Source: Burkholderiaceae bacterium (GTDB taxonomy: Bacteria; Pseudomonadota; Gammaproteobacteria; Burkholderiales; Burkholderiaceae_B). Taken from it: a DNA stretch of 64,000 nucleotides. Of the stretch, positions 10,002 through 17,966 are shown piece after piece (the first letter of the stretch is position 1; each line of letters starts with the position of its first letter). The translations under genes were made by a program, and so were the position numbers. The notes under the pieces were generated by a model. It had not been told where the DNA came from. It worked only from the letters and a program-made list of their open reading frames with translations, and did not search any database. Where the stretch lies: contig JAGOAJ010000005.1 of the NCBI GenBank assembly GCA_017983955.1, forward strand, positions 62,001 through 126,000, written 5' to 3'.

Positions 10002-11261
10002 ATGAATAAACCTCTAGAAGGAGTAAGAGTCATTGACATGTCCCATGTCATAGCAGGACCACTTGCATCCTTTTTTCTTGCTCAGCTTGGTGCTGAAGTC
10101 ATTAAAATTGAAAGCCTGAATGGCGGTGACGCGTGGCGGGCTAGTAAACGAGCAGTAAGTGACGGCGATACCTCTCATGGATTCGTCTCAATAAATTCAG
10201 GCAAAAAGTCATTCGCGGTAGATATTCGACAACCTGAGGGGGCAGAGGTCGTTCGGGAACTTGCGAAGACCGCTGATGTTTTTATCGAGAACTTTAGGCC
10301 TGGAGTAGTAGCTAAATATGGTCTGGACGAGGCAAGCATCAGGAAATTGCGCTCGGATATTGTCTATTGCTCTATATCAGGATATGGGCAACGTGGCCCA
10401 TGGGCCAAACGAGCCGCCTACGATAACGTCATGCAGGCATTGACCGGAATGATGTTGATGAGTGGGGCAACAAACTCACCTCCGATGAAAGTCGGCTTTC
10501 CAGTAATAGACGTTGCCGCTGGCATGCTGGGTGCTATGTCAGTACTGTCTTCTCTCATCAACCGCAACAATGGTGGTGGGGGGCAGTATATAGACGCCTC
10601 AATGTTACAGGCTTCCTTAATGCTGATGTACCCCCAGGTTAGCCAGTGTTTGACTCATAGCACAGAGCCAGAGCGAACCGGTAATCGAGGTTTTGGTGGA
10701 AGCCCCCTTTCGGATACCTTCCAATGCGCTGATGGTTGGCTTGCGGTTGCAGCCAATACACCAGCGCAAGTCAAACGAGTGCTTACACTGATCGGCCTGC
10801 TTGATCTTTGTGAGGACACCCAAGCCTTTGACCCCCAGATATTTTCGGCTGAAGGGGGAGGCTTTGTCGCCCCACGTGATCTGAACTATGTACAAGACAA
10901 AATCTCAGCTGCATTCCAAAATCGATCAGCTAATGAGCTTGAGCACAGTTTGAATGAAATTGGAGTGCCTGCTGCAAAAGTTCGCAGCCTGAACGAGTTT
11001 TTATCAGAAGCCAAAGAAATACCCGAACTATCCAGCGCTTTCAGATCCTACCCACATGGTTCTAACCAAGTGATTACGTCGGGACTTGGTTTCTCGGTTC
11101 GTGAAAATAATAACCACATAAATCGTGGAGCCCCCGAGCTTGGCGAAGATACGATAGAAATCCTGGTGGGTCTTGGATTAGATTCACAAAATCTAAAAGA
11201 GCTGGTTCGTAAAGGCATCATTAAAGTGGACCACCAAGTTCAAGAGGAGCTTAGCGCATGA
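10002..11261 (+). CDS. CaiB/BaiF (family III) CoA-transferase
   Basis: Transfers CoA between carboxylic acids through an aspartyl-CoA thioester intermediate. The 419-residue protein has the family N-terminus RVIDMSHVIAGPLASFFLAQLGAEVIKIE, the GYGQRGPWAKRAAYDNVMQALTGMM block with the expected catalytic Asp in AYDN, and NRGFGGSPLSDTFQCADGW. It is the first plus-strand gene of a module that continues with an ABC importer, an asparaginase and a nitrilase. A role in activating the carboxylic acid released by the nitrilase is a reasonable inference. The acid itself is unknown. Confidence 0.9.
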   Translation: MNKPLEGVRVIDMSHVIAGPLASFFLAQLGAEVIKIESLNGGDAWRASKRAVSDGDTSHGFVSINSGKKSFAVDIRQPEGAEVVRELAKTADVFIENFRPGVVAKYGLDEASIRKLRSDIVYCSISGYGQRGPWAKRAAYDNVMQALTGMMLMSGATNSPPMKVGFPVIDVAAGMLGAMSVLSSLINRNNGGGGQYIDASMLQASLMLMYPQVSQCLTHSTEPERTGNRGFGGSPLSDTFQCADGWLAVAANTPAQVKRVLTLIGLLDLCEDTQAFDPQIFSAEGGGFVAPRDLNYVQDKISAAFQNRSANELEHSLNEIGVPAAKVRSLNEFLSEAKEIPELSSAFRSYPHGSNQVITSGLGFSVRENNNHINRGAPELGEDTIEILVGLGLDSQNLKELVRKGIIKVDHQVQEELSA

Positions 11262-11563
11262 GAATTAATAAGCCCCAAAGATATTGGTAATTGCTTTCAT
11301 ACTTAAAATATAAAAAATTCAATAGGAGACAATCATGACGTTTACAAAGTTCTTGTCGATGCGGTTTAGAAGCGATATGCAACGATGGGAAGCCTCTTGA
11401 CTTGATGGCCAATTCTAATCAACTGAACCTTCCCTTCACAAGCGTGGAGCGCGGCACGACTCTCTTCAAAAAAGTGTAGTCCGTTTCCACCAAAGTACGA
11501 GAATACATGCGGCTTAGCCAAAGTACATTTTCGTCAACCATAGCTATTTAAGAGGCAATCGCA
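11262..11563. other. 300-bp gap with one small open frame
   Basis: Between the CoA-transferase and ABC transporter genes. The only candidate is a 21-codon frame (11335-11400, MTFTKFLSMRFRSDMQRWEAS) behind a good AGGAGA ribosome site. It ends abruptly, and the following 160 bp hold no frame. This looks like the start of a gene lost by deletion, or a short leader peptide. The region just before 11564 should also hold the ABC operon promoter if it has its own. Confidence 0.4.
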
Positions 11564-12610
11564 ATGGATATCACTAAATTGGTCTTTAGGGCTCGCGGCA
11601 CTACGCTTGGAGTACTCGCAGCAATGCTGTTAAGCGTACCGGCTCCATCCCTTGCTCAAGATACTATTAAGGCAACGGTCGGCTACTACCCAGGAGCCAT
11701 GCTTTCATTTCCTGCCTTTATCGCAAAAGATAAAGGTTTCTTTGAAAAGAACGGTCTGGACGTTACGCTGATCCCTGTTCCTAACGGCGCTGCTATGACG
11801 GCTGCTTTGGCAAGCGGCAGCATAGACTTCGCCAACAACTCCTACGATAACCTTACGACTGCCGTGTCTAAAGGACTACCAATAAGAACGATTGCAGGCG
11901 CTGCAATACGTGCGCCTCTATCACTCATCGTAAGAAAAGGCATTGACTTACCGAACAAGGAGGCTGGCTATCCTGCCGCCATGGCCGACCTGAAAGGCGC
12001 GAAATTAGGCGTTATCGCGCTTGGAGTGTCCGTACATTACATGACCGAGATGCTGGCTGTCGGGGCAGGACTAAAGCCCGAAGATAATACGATTACCGCA
12101 GTAGGCCTGCCGAATTCGGCCCGACCGGCACTGAAGAATAAGAGTATCGACGCTTACCTTAGCCTATGGCCCTTGCCTGCAATTGTAGAGGCGACCGGCG
12201 AAGGTACGATTCTCCTGGATCTAATTCAAGACCAAGGCCCGAAAGATCTGCAAGGACTCGCTTACCAAGCTTGGTGGGCCACGGAAAAGAGCATCAAAAC
12301 CAAGCCTAATATGATCACCCGTTTTGTAACCACTGCCCACGAGGCCTATTGCTGGTATCAGAAGCCGGAAAATCTTGATGAGGTGGTGGCGATCCTCAAG
12401 AAAAACGTGCCAGTTCCTGAGCTGAACGACGAGCAGTATGCACGCATGGTAAAAACCATGCTGCCAGCCTATAACGTGAATATTCCTGCAGGATCAATCG
12501 AAACATGGCAAAAAATCCTTATGGATAAGAAAGTCATCTCCTCACCACTTAGCGTAGAACAACTGGTGCTCCCCTCCGCTATGCGCAAGTTCGATTGCCC
12601 AGCCACATAA
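11564..12610 (+). CDS. NitT/TauT-type ABC transporter substrate-binding protein
   Basis: Periplasmic binding protein of the SsuA/TauA/THI5-like family, 348 residues. A signal peptide of about 31 residues ends in SVPAPSLAQ. It is followed by ATVGYYPGAMLSFPAFIAKDKGFFEKNGLDV and the typical ALASGSIDFANNSYDN stretch. It has the usual position ahead of its ATPase and permease. Family members bind sulfonates, nitrate, pyrimidine precursors or aromatic acids. With an asparaginase and a nitrilase downstream, a nitrile- or amide-bearing ligand is suggested but not proven. Confidence 0.9.
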   Translation: MDITKLVFRARGTTLGVLAAMLLSVPAPSLAQDTIKATVGYYPGAMLSFPAFIAKDKGFFEKNGLDVTLIPVPNGAAMTAALASGSIDFANNSYDNLTTAVSKGLPIRTIAGAAIRAPLSLIVRKGIDLPNKEAGYPAAMADLKGAKLGVIALGVSVHYMTEMLAVGAGLKPEDNTITAVGLPNSARPALKNKSIDAYLSLWPLPAIVEATGEGTILLDLIQDQGPKDLQGLAYQAWWATEKSIKTKPNMITRFVTTAHEAYCWYQKPENLDEVVAILKKNVPVPELNDEQYARMVKTMLPAYNVNIPAGSIETWQKILMDKKVISSPLSVEQLVLPSAMRKFDCPAT

Positions 12611-12623
12611 AGAGGGGGAGAAG

Positions 12624-13409
12624 ATGAATCAACCTTCAAGCAGACACGACTCAGAAACAGGAATAACGGTCTCCAATCTTGCGATCAGCTTTGGCGAGAT
12701 GCCGCCAATATTCAGCAATCTGAGCATGCGAATAGAGCCTGGTGAGTTTGTCGCACTGGTCGGCGCAAGCGGCTGCGGCAAAACGACACTCATGAACGCG
12801 ATAGCGGGTCTCGTCCCCGCTAGCGAAGGCGACGTCGAAGTCAACAACTTGCGGCCAATGGCCGGCAGGTCTGACATCGCCTATGTACTTGCAAGGGACG
12901 CTTTGCTTCCATGGCGTACGGTCCGTGGCAACGTGGAGTACGCATTAATGCTTTCGGGCTTTCCTAAGGATGAACGTAAGCCAATCGCGCTCGATTATCT
13001 TCAGCGCGTCGGGCTCGGCGTGCACACCGAGTCACTGCCCGCCCGCCTTTCGCATGGCCAACGACAGCGCGTTGCGCTGGCGCGCGCGTTTGCCGTCAAC
13101 CGCTCCGTCTACATGCTTGATGAGCCATTCAGTGCCCTTGATGCGCAAACTAAACTCGTTCTTCACGATCAACTGCTGTCTCTCTGGGAGCAAAGCCGGA
13201 AAACCGTCATCTTCGTCACTCATGACATTGGCGAAGCCGTCACACTGGCGGACCGCGTCATTGTCATGGGGACCCACGGAAGAGGTATTGTGGACGAAAT
13301 ACAAGTGCCATTACCAAGGCCCCGTTCCGCCAGTGAACTACAAGAGAACGAGCAGTATCACCATATTTACCGCCAGGCTTGGCACGCACTCAGAAAGGGG
13401 ATGTCATGA
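12624..13409 (+). CDS. NitT/TauT-type ABC transporter ATP-binding protein
   Basis: Cytoplasmic ATPase of the importer, 261 residues. Walker A is GASGCGKTTL (about residues 49-58), the signature is LSHGQRQRVALARA, with His in place of the first Gly of LSGGQ, and Walker B is VYMLDEPFSALD. A switch His follows in VTHD. An AGGGGGAG ribosome site precedes the ATG. The stop overlaps the permease start in ATGA, so translation of the two is probably coupled. Confidence 0.93.
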   Translation: MNQPSSRHDSETGITVSNLAISFGEMPPIFSNLSMRIEPGEFVALVGASGCGKTTLMNAIAGLVPASEGDVEVNNLRPMAGRSDIAYVLARDALLPWRTVRGNVEYALMLSGFPKDERKPIALDYLQRVGLGVHTESLPARLSHGQRQRVALARAFAVNRSVYMLDEPFSALDAQTKLVLHDQLLSLWEQSRKTVIFVTHDIGEAVTLADRVIVMGTHGRGIVDEIQVPLPRPRSASELQENEQYHHIYRQAWHALRKGMS

Positions 13410-14272
13410 GTCAATCCATAGCGCAATCGCTACCTGAAACTTCCAGCGTAGCCCCATCGGCCACTAAGGCTCGTGCCTCTAGTACAAGCAGTAAAAGAAA
13501 GGCGAAATCGGTACTTTTTATCAAGCGCTTCATGGTGCTCGTAGGCTTTCTTGGCATATGGTCTATTGCTGTACAAGTGGGCTTGGCCGATGCCGCATTC
13601 ATCAGCACTCCTGGGCAGGTTTATACCGCCTTCATGAAACTCCTCACCGATGGAACCGTCTGGCCTCACCTATATACCACCTTCATCGAAGTCGGTGCGG
13701 CATTCGCGCTATCAGTTGCATTCGGGATACTTGCAGCCATCATTCTTGATCGCAACGAAGGCTTCCATGACGTTATATCGCCTTATCTGGCGGCCTTCAA
13801 TAGCATGCCCCGAATAGCCCTTGGTCCAATATTTATACTCTGGTTTGGCATCGGCATCAGTTCCAAGGTAGTCCTGGCTACATCCCTAGGCTTCTTCATC
13901 ATTCTTATGAGCACCCTGGGCGGCTTGCGAAATGTCGATCGCGATATGCTCATGATGTCCCGGCTGTACGGTGCTTCAAACCTAAAGCTTTTCTGGTTCG
14001 TCAGATTACCCTGGGCACTTCCAAGTGTCTTCGCTGGCCTGAAGCTCACCCTGATCTACTGCATGTCAGGGGCGGTGATCGGAGAAATGATAGCGGCGCA
14101 AAGCGGACTGGGTCTGCTGCTGCAAACATACAGCGGACAGTTCGACATAGCAAGTGTCCTGGCGGTTATGCTGACGCTGATTCTCGTCGTCGTCGCGCTC
14201 ACTTCAATAATCGATGCCATCGAACGCAAGCTTCTTGGCTGGTCGAAAGGCAGCACCAACATTCCAGAATGA
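13406..14272 (+). CDS. NitT/TauT-type ABC transporter permease
   Basis: Membrane component of the importer, 288 residues, with about six hydrophobic segments. The EAA-type coupling loop is visible as SRLYGASNLKLFWFVRLPWALPSVFAGLKL. I place the start at the ATG at 13406, which overlaps the ATPase stop codon by four bases. An in-frame upstream start at 13379 would overlap the ATPase more deeply and adds nothing family-like. The N-terminal 40 residues are polar and Ser/Lys-rich, somewhat longer than usual. The stop codon overlaps the next gene. Confidence 0.92.
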   Translation: MSQSIAQSLPETSSVAPSATKARASSTSSKRKAKSVLFIKRFMVLVGFLGIWSIAVQVGLADAAFISTPGQVYTAFMKLLTDGTVWPHLYTTFIEVGAAFALSVAFGILAAIILDRNEGFHDVISPYLAAFNSMPRIALGPIFILWFGIGISSKVVLATSLGFFIILMSTLGGLRNVDRDMLMMSRLYGASNLKLFWFVRLPWALPSVFAGLKLTLIYCMSGAVIGEMIAAQSGLGLLLQTYSGQFDIASVLAVMLTLILVVVALTSIIDAIERKLLGWSKGSTNIPE

Positions 14273-15276
14273 GCATGCCCATGCCTTCAACTCTAAAAAG
14301 GATTGTCGTTCTAGCAACCAGTGGCACGATTTCAATGAAAGTCGACGCCTCTGGCGCCGCTTTCAAGGCCTTGAACGCGGCCGATTTAGTCGCCCTATTG
14401 CCACCGATTGAAGACGTTGCTATTGAAGCCGTGGATTTCGAACATAACATTGGCTACAGTGTCACTAACGACATGATGCTGGCCTTGGCCACGCAGGTCA
14501 CCCGTCTTTGTTCTCGTCAAGACGTTGATGCTGTTGTGGTCACACACGGCACCGACGTTATGGAGGAAGTCGCCACGCTTGTGGACCTTATGGTAAAGAG
14601 CCATAAGCCCATAGTGTTCACTGGGGCAATGCGTAATGCATCGATGCTGGGAAGTGACGGTCCTCATAATCTACTCTCTGCAATGCGAATCGCCGCGTTT
14701 CCTGGCTCCGCAGGACGCGGCGTACTCATCTGCATGAATGACAGCATTCATGCAGCCCGCGCAGTCACCAAGACGCACACGTCGCTCGTATCGACATTCG
14801 ACAGTCCAAATCTCGGTGCTATCGGCTACATCGATAACAACGTCCCTCACTACAAGGATCTGCGGCTTTCTTGGCCACATTATGGACTCCCAAAAGTGTT
14901 GATGGACGTTCCTCTGATCTGGGTATACGCGGGACAAAGCACAGCGCTTTTCGAATTGGCAGTGTCCCAGACTCGCGGCGTCGTCATTGCTGCTAAGGGT
15001 ATTGGTCACGTGCCCGCTTGGTGGATGCCTCACATTCGTCAGGCAGTCGACAACGGCGTTGTGATCGTCGTCGCCTCGCAGTGCGGCTCGGGCTCCACGG
15101 GTCTGCAATACGGCGGCCCCGGAAGCGACCGAGACCTACTTGACGCAGGAGCGATTTTCGCAGGATACCGCCGTCCACTTCAAGCACGCCTTGAACTAAT
15201 GTGCGCGATCTCGTCCGGACTCTCTACGGATGGTATTCGCGACGCGTTCGCTACATCCTCTTTGGGGGCAGTTTGA
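14269..15276 (+). CDS. L-asparaginase family amidohydrolase
   Basis: Bacterial type I/II asparaginase fold, 335 residues, hydrolysing asparagine-like side-chain amides to acid plus ammonia. The first catalytic Thr lies in LATSGTIS (T20), where most members have TGGTI. The second motif is VVTHGTDVMEEVATL, followed by VFTGAMRNASMLGSDGPHNL. A later Lys-Thr pair is in VTKTHTSLVSTF. No signal peptide is visible, so it is probably cytoplasmic. It overlaps the permease stop by four bases and is therefore part of the import operon. The substrate may be a compound other than asparagine, given the transporter and nitrilase. Confidence 0.88.
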   Translation: MSMPMPSTLKRIVVLATSGTISMKVDASGAAFKALNAADLVALLPPIEDVAIEAVDFEHNIGYSVTNDMMLALATQVTRLCSRQDVDAVVVTHGTDVMEEVATLVDLMVKSHKPIVFTGAMRNASMLGSDGPHNLLSAMRIAAFPGSAGRGVLICMNDSIHAARAVTKTHTSLVSTFDSPNLGAIGYIDNNVPHYKDLRLSWPHYGLPKVLMDVPLIWVYAGQSTALFELAVSQTRGVVIAAKGIGHVPAWWMPHIRQAVDNGVVIVVASQCGSGSTGLQYGGPGSDRDLLDAGAIFAGYRRPLQARLELMCAISSGLSTDGIRDAFATSSLGAV

Positions 15277-15427
15277 TACTGCCAGCAGGCTAATAAACAC
15301 ATTGTGTAATCGCAATAAATTGACAATATCACTGAGCGTGCATAGACACCACTTTGGTTTAAATAAATAACTAAGCCGACTAAAAGAATGAACCTTACCA
15401 GTCGGCAATATACTTTGGAGCACATTA
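15277..15427. promoter_or_regulatory. AT-rich gap ahead of the nitrilase gene
   Basis: This 151-bp, AT-rich spacer separates the asparaginase and nitrilase genes. It is long enough for a separate nitrilase promoter. No clear terminator or consensus promoter was recognised. Confidence 0.3.
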
Positions 15428-16453
15428 ATGGCACAAATAGTAAAGGTAGCAGCGGCACAGTTAGCGCCCAGTTATATGGATCTGAATGGCTGTCTGGAAA
15501 TTGCGGAATCGGCAATCTTAGAAGCTGGTCGCAATGGGGCGCAACTGATTGCCTTTCCAGAGACCTGGCTACCAGGTTTTCCATTCTGGATCTTTAAGGA
15601 GGCTGGATGGCGTGACGAGAATCACAAGCAAGCCTATGCTCACCTATTAGCCAACTCTGTACAAATCGGCGACCAAGCAATCACACGGCTTTGCCGCGCC
15701 GCCCGGAAAGCCGGAATCACAGTAGTAATGGGCGCAAACGAACGAGACGGTCGTGCCTCACGTGAAACGCTTTATAACTCTTTGCTTTATATTTCTTCCG
15801 ACGGAGAGCTTCTAGGCGTTCGCCGTAAGCTCAAACCGACTCATGCCGAGCGCATTATTTGGGGTGAAGGTGACGGCAGTGGCATTCGTGTATTCGAAAC
15901 AACTGCAGGGCGTGTTGGTGGCTCAATTTGTTGGGAACATTGGATGCCACTTAATCGGTTTGCCATGCACGCCCTTGGTGAGCAGGTTCACGTTGGCGTG
16001 TGGCCAGATGTCGCCGAGCATAACGCCCTAGCCGCACTGCATTATGCATTTGAGGGGCGTTGCTTTGTTATTGCCATGGGCACCATACTGAAACGCTCTG
16101 CGATCACTATGGACTTTGGTTTACCCATTGATCTGCTCCAAGGCACCTCGGGCATGAGCCAGAACGATGACTATATTCTTGCAGGTGGTTCAGGCATCAT
16201 AGGGCCAAATGGAAAATGGATTGTGGGACCCGTGATGTACGAAGAAAAGATAATCTATGCTGATATAGACCTTGACGAAATAACACGGGAAAAACTATCC
16301 CTTGACACGGCTGGCCATTACAACCGCCCAGATATCTTCCAGCTGACTGTTGACGACCGTCCAAAGGAACAAGTTAATTGGCTTTCGGCGGGCACATTGA
16401 AGTCCGACAGCAACGAGAAACGGCTCCATGAAACAGTAATCTTCCCTGATTAA
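15428..16453 (+). CDS. nitrilase
   Basis: Cytoplasmic carbon-nitrogen hydrolase converting a nitrile to the carboxylic acid and ammonia. The 341-residue protein has the complete Glu-Lys-Cys triad: E45 in IAFPETWLPGFP, K134 in VRRKLKPTHAER, and C168 in GGSICWEHWMPLNR. The CWEH context separates true nitrilases from amidases and cyanide dihydratases are close relatives. A GGAG ribosome site lies ahead of the ATG. The gene follows the asparaginase and NitT/TauT genes, with its own downstream terminator. Aliphatic, arylaceto- or beta-cyano-alanine substrates are all possible. Confidence 0.92.
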   Translation: MAQIVKVAAAQLAPSYMDLNGCLEIAESAILEAGRNGAQLIAFPETWLPGFPFWIFKEAGWRDENHKQAYAHLLANSVQIGDQAITRLCRAARKAGITVVMGANERDGRASRETLYNSLLYISSDGELLGVRRKLKPTHAERIIWGEGDGSGIRVFETTAGRVGGSICWEHWMPLNRFAMHALGEQVHVGVWPDVAEHNALAALHYAFEGRCFVIAMGTILKRSAITMDFGLPIDLLQGTSGMSQNDDYILAGGSGIIGPNGKWIVGPVMYEEKIIYADIDLDEITREKLSLDTAGHYNRPDIFQLTVDDRPKEQVNWLSAGTLKSDSNEKRLHETVIFPD

Positions 16454-16476
16454 TCAACACACAAATACCAGAGAAC

Positions 16477-16513
16477 AAAAAACCCGCAGTTCCAAATGGA
16501 ATGCGGGTTTTTT
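16477..16513 (+). terminator. intrinsic terminator after nitrilase
   Basis: A stem of CCCGCA-G-TTCC paired with GGAA-TGCGGG, with flanking A and T runs (AAAAAA before, TTTTTT after). It lies 25 bp beyond the nitrilase stop and can act in both directions. Confidence 0.9.
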
Positions 16514-16542
16514 GCTTCCCAAGCTAGGCTTGGGAAAAATCT

Positions 16543-16627
16543 TGGTGCCGACGGCGAGACTCGAACTCGCACAGCTTTCGCCACTACCCCCTCAAGATAG
16601 CGTGTCTACCAATTCCACCACGTCGGC
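16543..16627 (-). tRNA. tRNA-Leu(GAG)
   Basis: A complete 85-base tRNA with encoded CCA. The acceptor stem GCCGACG/CGUCGGC pairs fully. The anticodon stem CUAUC/GGUAG encloses the loop UUGAGGG, giving anticodon GAG. The T arm is GCGAGUUCGAGUCUCGC, and the long variable arm is typical of leucine tRNAs. The 3' end faces the nitrilase module. Confidence 0.96.
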
Positions 16628-16654
16628 TTGTAAAGAGCGGTATCTTAGCACAAA

Positions 16655-17119
16655 TTATTGTGCTGCCGGTGCTGCCGGAACAGCGGCCGGCGAATTCTGA
16701 GCCGAAGCAGCAGGCGCTGCTGGTACAGCTGATTCGGTAGTCACCGCATTTGGTGTTGCAGGCACGACAGAGCCAGTGGCTGCACCCGGTACTACAGGTA
16801 CGGCATCACCCGTCACCGACGGGGTAACTGGCGCGGGCTGGAAACCTTGCATAATGCCGCCTTCCAGGATGGATGTACCTGGATGGTGAGCCACATAGGC
16901 CAAACCTGCTGTCGAGACGAAAAAGATAATCGCAGCCCATTTAGTGACACGCGACAGGAAGTTTGCTGCGCCCGTGGCGCCAAACAAACTACCAGCCGAA
17001 CCACCGCCAAATGAAGAGCCCATGTCGGCGCCCTTACCTTGCTGCAATAACACAAGCACGATAATACTTAGCGACGATATAACCTGAATTGACAACAGGA
17101 TGGGGGACAACCATTGCAT
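16655..17119 (-). CDS. secG: preprotein translocase subunit SecG
   Basis: Small inner-membrane subunit of the SecYEG channel, 154 residues. Two hydrophobic segments (SIQVISSLSIIVLVLLQQGKG and WAAIIFFVSTAGLAYVA) flank the conserved loop MGSSFGGGSAGSLFGATGAANFL. The C-terminal 70 residues form a long Ala/Pro/Val-rich tail, longer than in E. coli but usual in Burkholderiales. It sits 16 bp after tpiA and is followed by tRNA-Leu(GAG), the standard beta-proteobacterial order. An AGGAG-like site (CGGAGC) precedes the ATG. Confidence 0.96.
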   Translation of the reverse strand: MQWLSPILLSIQVISSLSIIVLVLLQQGKGADMGSSFGGGSAGSLFGATGAANFLSRVTKWAAIIFFVSTAGLAYVAHHPGTSILEGGIMQGFQPAPVTPSVTGDAVPVVPGAATGSVVPATPNAVTTESAVPAAPAASAQNSPAAVPAAPAAQ

Positions 17120-17135
17120 GAAAGAGCTCCGAGGC

Positions 17136-17885
17136 CTAAGCGGCCGCTATACGTAAAAATTCTTCTGCCACCAGCGACGCACCGCCAACCAGGGCACCGT
17201 TAATATCAGACATGGAAAACAAACTGGCCGCATTGGATGCGGTAACACTGCCGCCATACAAAATGCGGACCTGTGGGACGCCTAACTGCACCAAGCTGGC
17301 GCGTATGCTGGCGTGGATCTCCTGGGCTTGCTGCGGCGTGGCTGTGTGGCCCGTGCCTATGGCCCATACGGGTTCATAGGCAATCACCATTTTCGCCACT
17401 GCCTGCGCGCCTAAAGCCAGTACCGGCTGAAGTTGCGCTGCAATCACGGCTTGCGCCTGACCAGCTTCGTGTTCCGACAGGGTTTCACCAACACAGACAA
17501 CTGGCGTCAAACCAGCATCCAGAGCTGCCTGCGCCTTGTCAGCCACCAACTGGCTGGTTTCACCGTGCCTGCTGCGCCGTTCCGAATGGCCCACCAGCAC
17601 CCAAGCAGCGCCCACATCAGCCAACATAGCCGCTGCGACTTCACCGGTATACGCACCGGAAGACTGGCTGCTGACGTCCTGGGCACCCAGCGCAATACGC
17701 CCTGCGGGTAAAGCGGTGGCTGCCTGAGCCAGATAAGGAAATGGCACGCACACCACCAGATCGCAAGCAGCAACTGCGCTTACGCCATCAACTAACCCAG
17801 CCAGCAATGTCGCATTGCTGGTAAGGGTACCGTTCATTTTCCAGTTGCCTATAACTAGGCGAGTGTGGGTTTCAGAGGAACTCAT
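17136..17885 (-). CDS. tpiA: triose-phosphate isomerase
   Basis: Glycolytic TIM-barrel enzyme interconverting dihydroxyacetone phosphate and glyceraldehyde 3-phosphate. Visible are the substrate Lys in IGNWKMNG, the catalytic His in WVLVGHSERRSRHGE, the catalytic Glu in VIAYEPVWAIGTGHTATP, and the phosphate-binding ILYGGSV and GALVGGASL. I chose the ATG at 17885 (249 residues) over a TTG two codons upstream. It is likely cotranscribed with secG. Confidence 0.97.
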   Translation of the reverse strand: MSSSETHTRLVIGNWKMNGTLTSNATLLAGLVDGVSAVAACDLVVCVPFPYLAQAATALPAGRIALGAQDVSSQSSGAYTGEVAAAMLADVGAAWVLVGHSERRSRHGETSQLVADKAQAALDAGLTPVVCVGETLSEHEAGQAQAVIAAQLQPVLALGAQAVAKMVIAYEPVWAIGTGHTATPQQAQEIHASIRASLVQLGVPQVRILYGGSVTASNAASLFSMSDINGALVGGASLVAEEFLRIAAA

Positions 17886-17966
17886 GGCCAAGCCCGCCTA
17901 GCGGGCATAGAAAATCGAATAACCCGGTATTGTAGCGTGTTAGCGGCCTGGCCGGTAGACTTGGCC

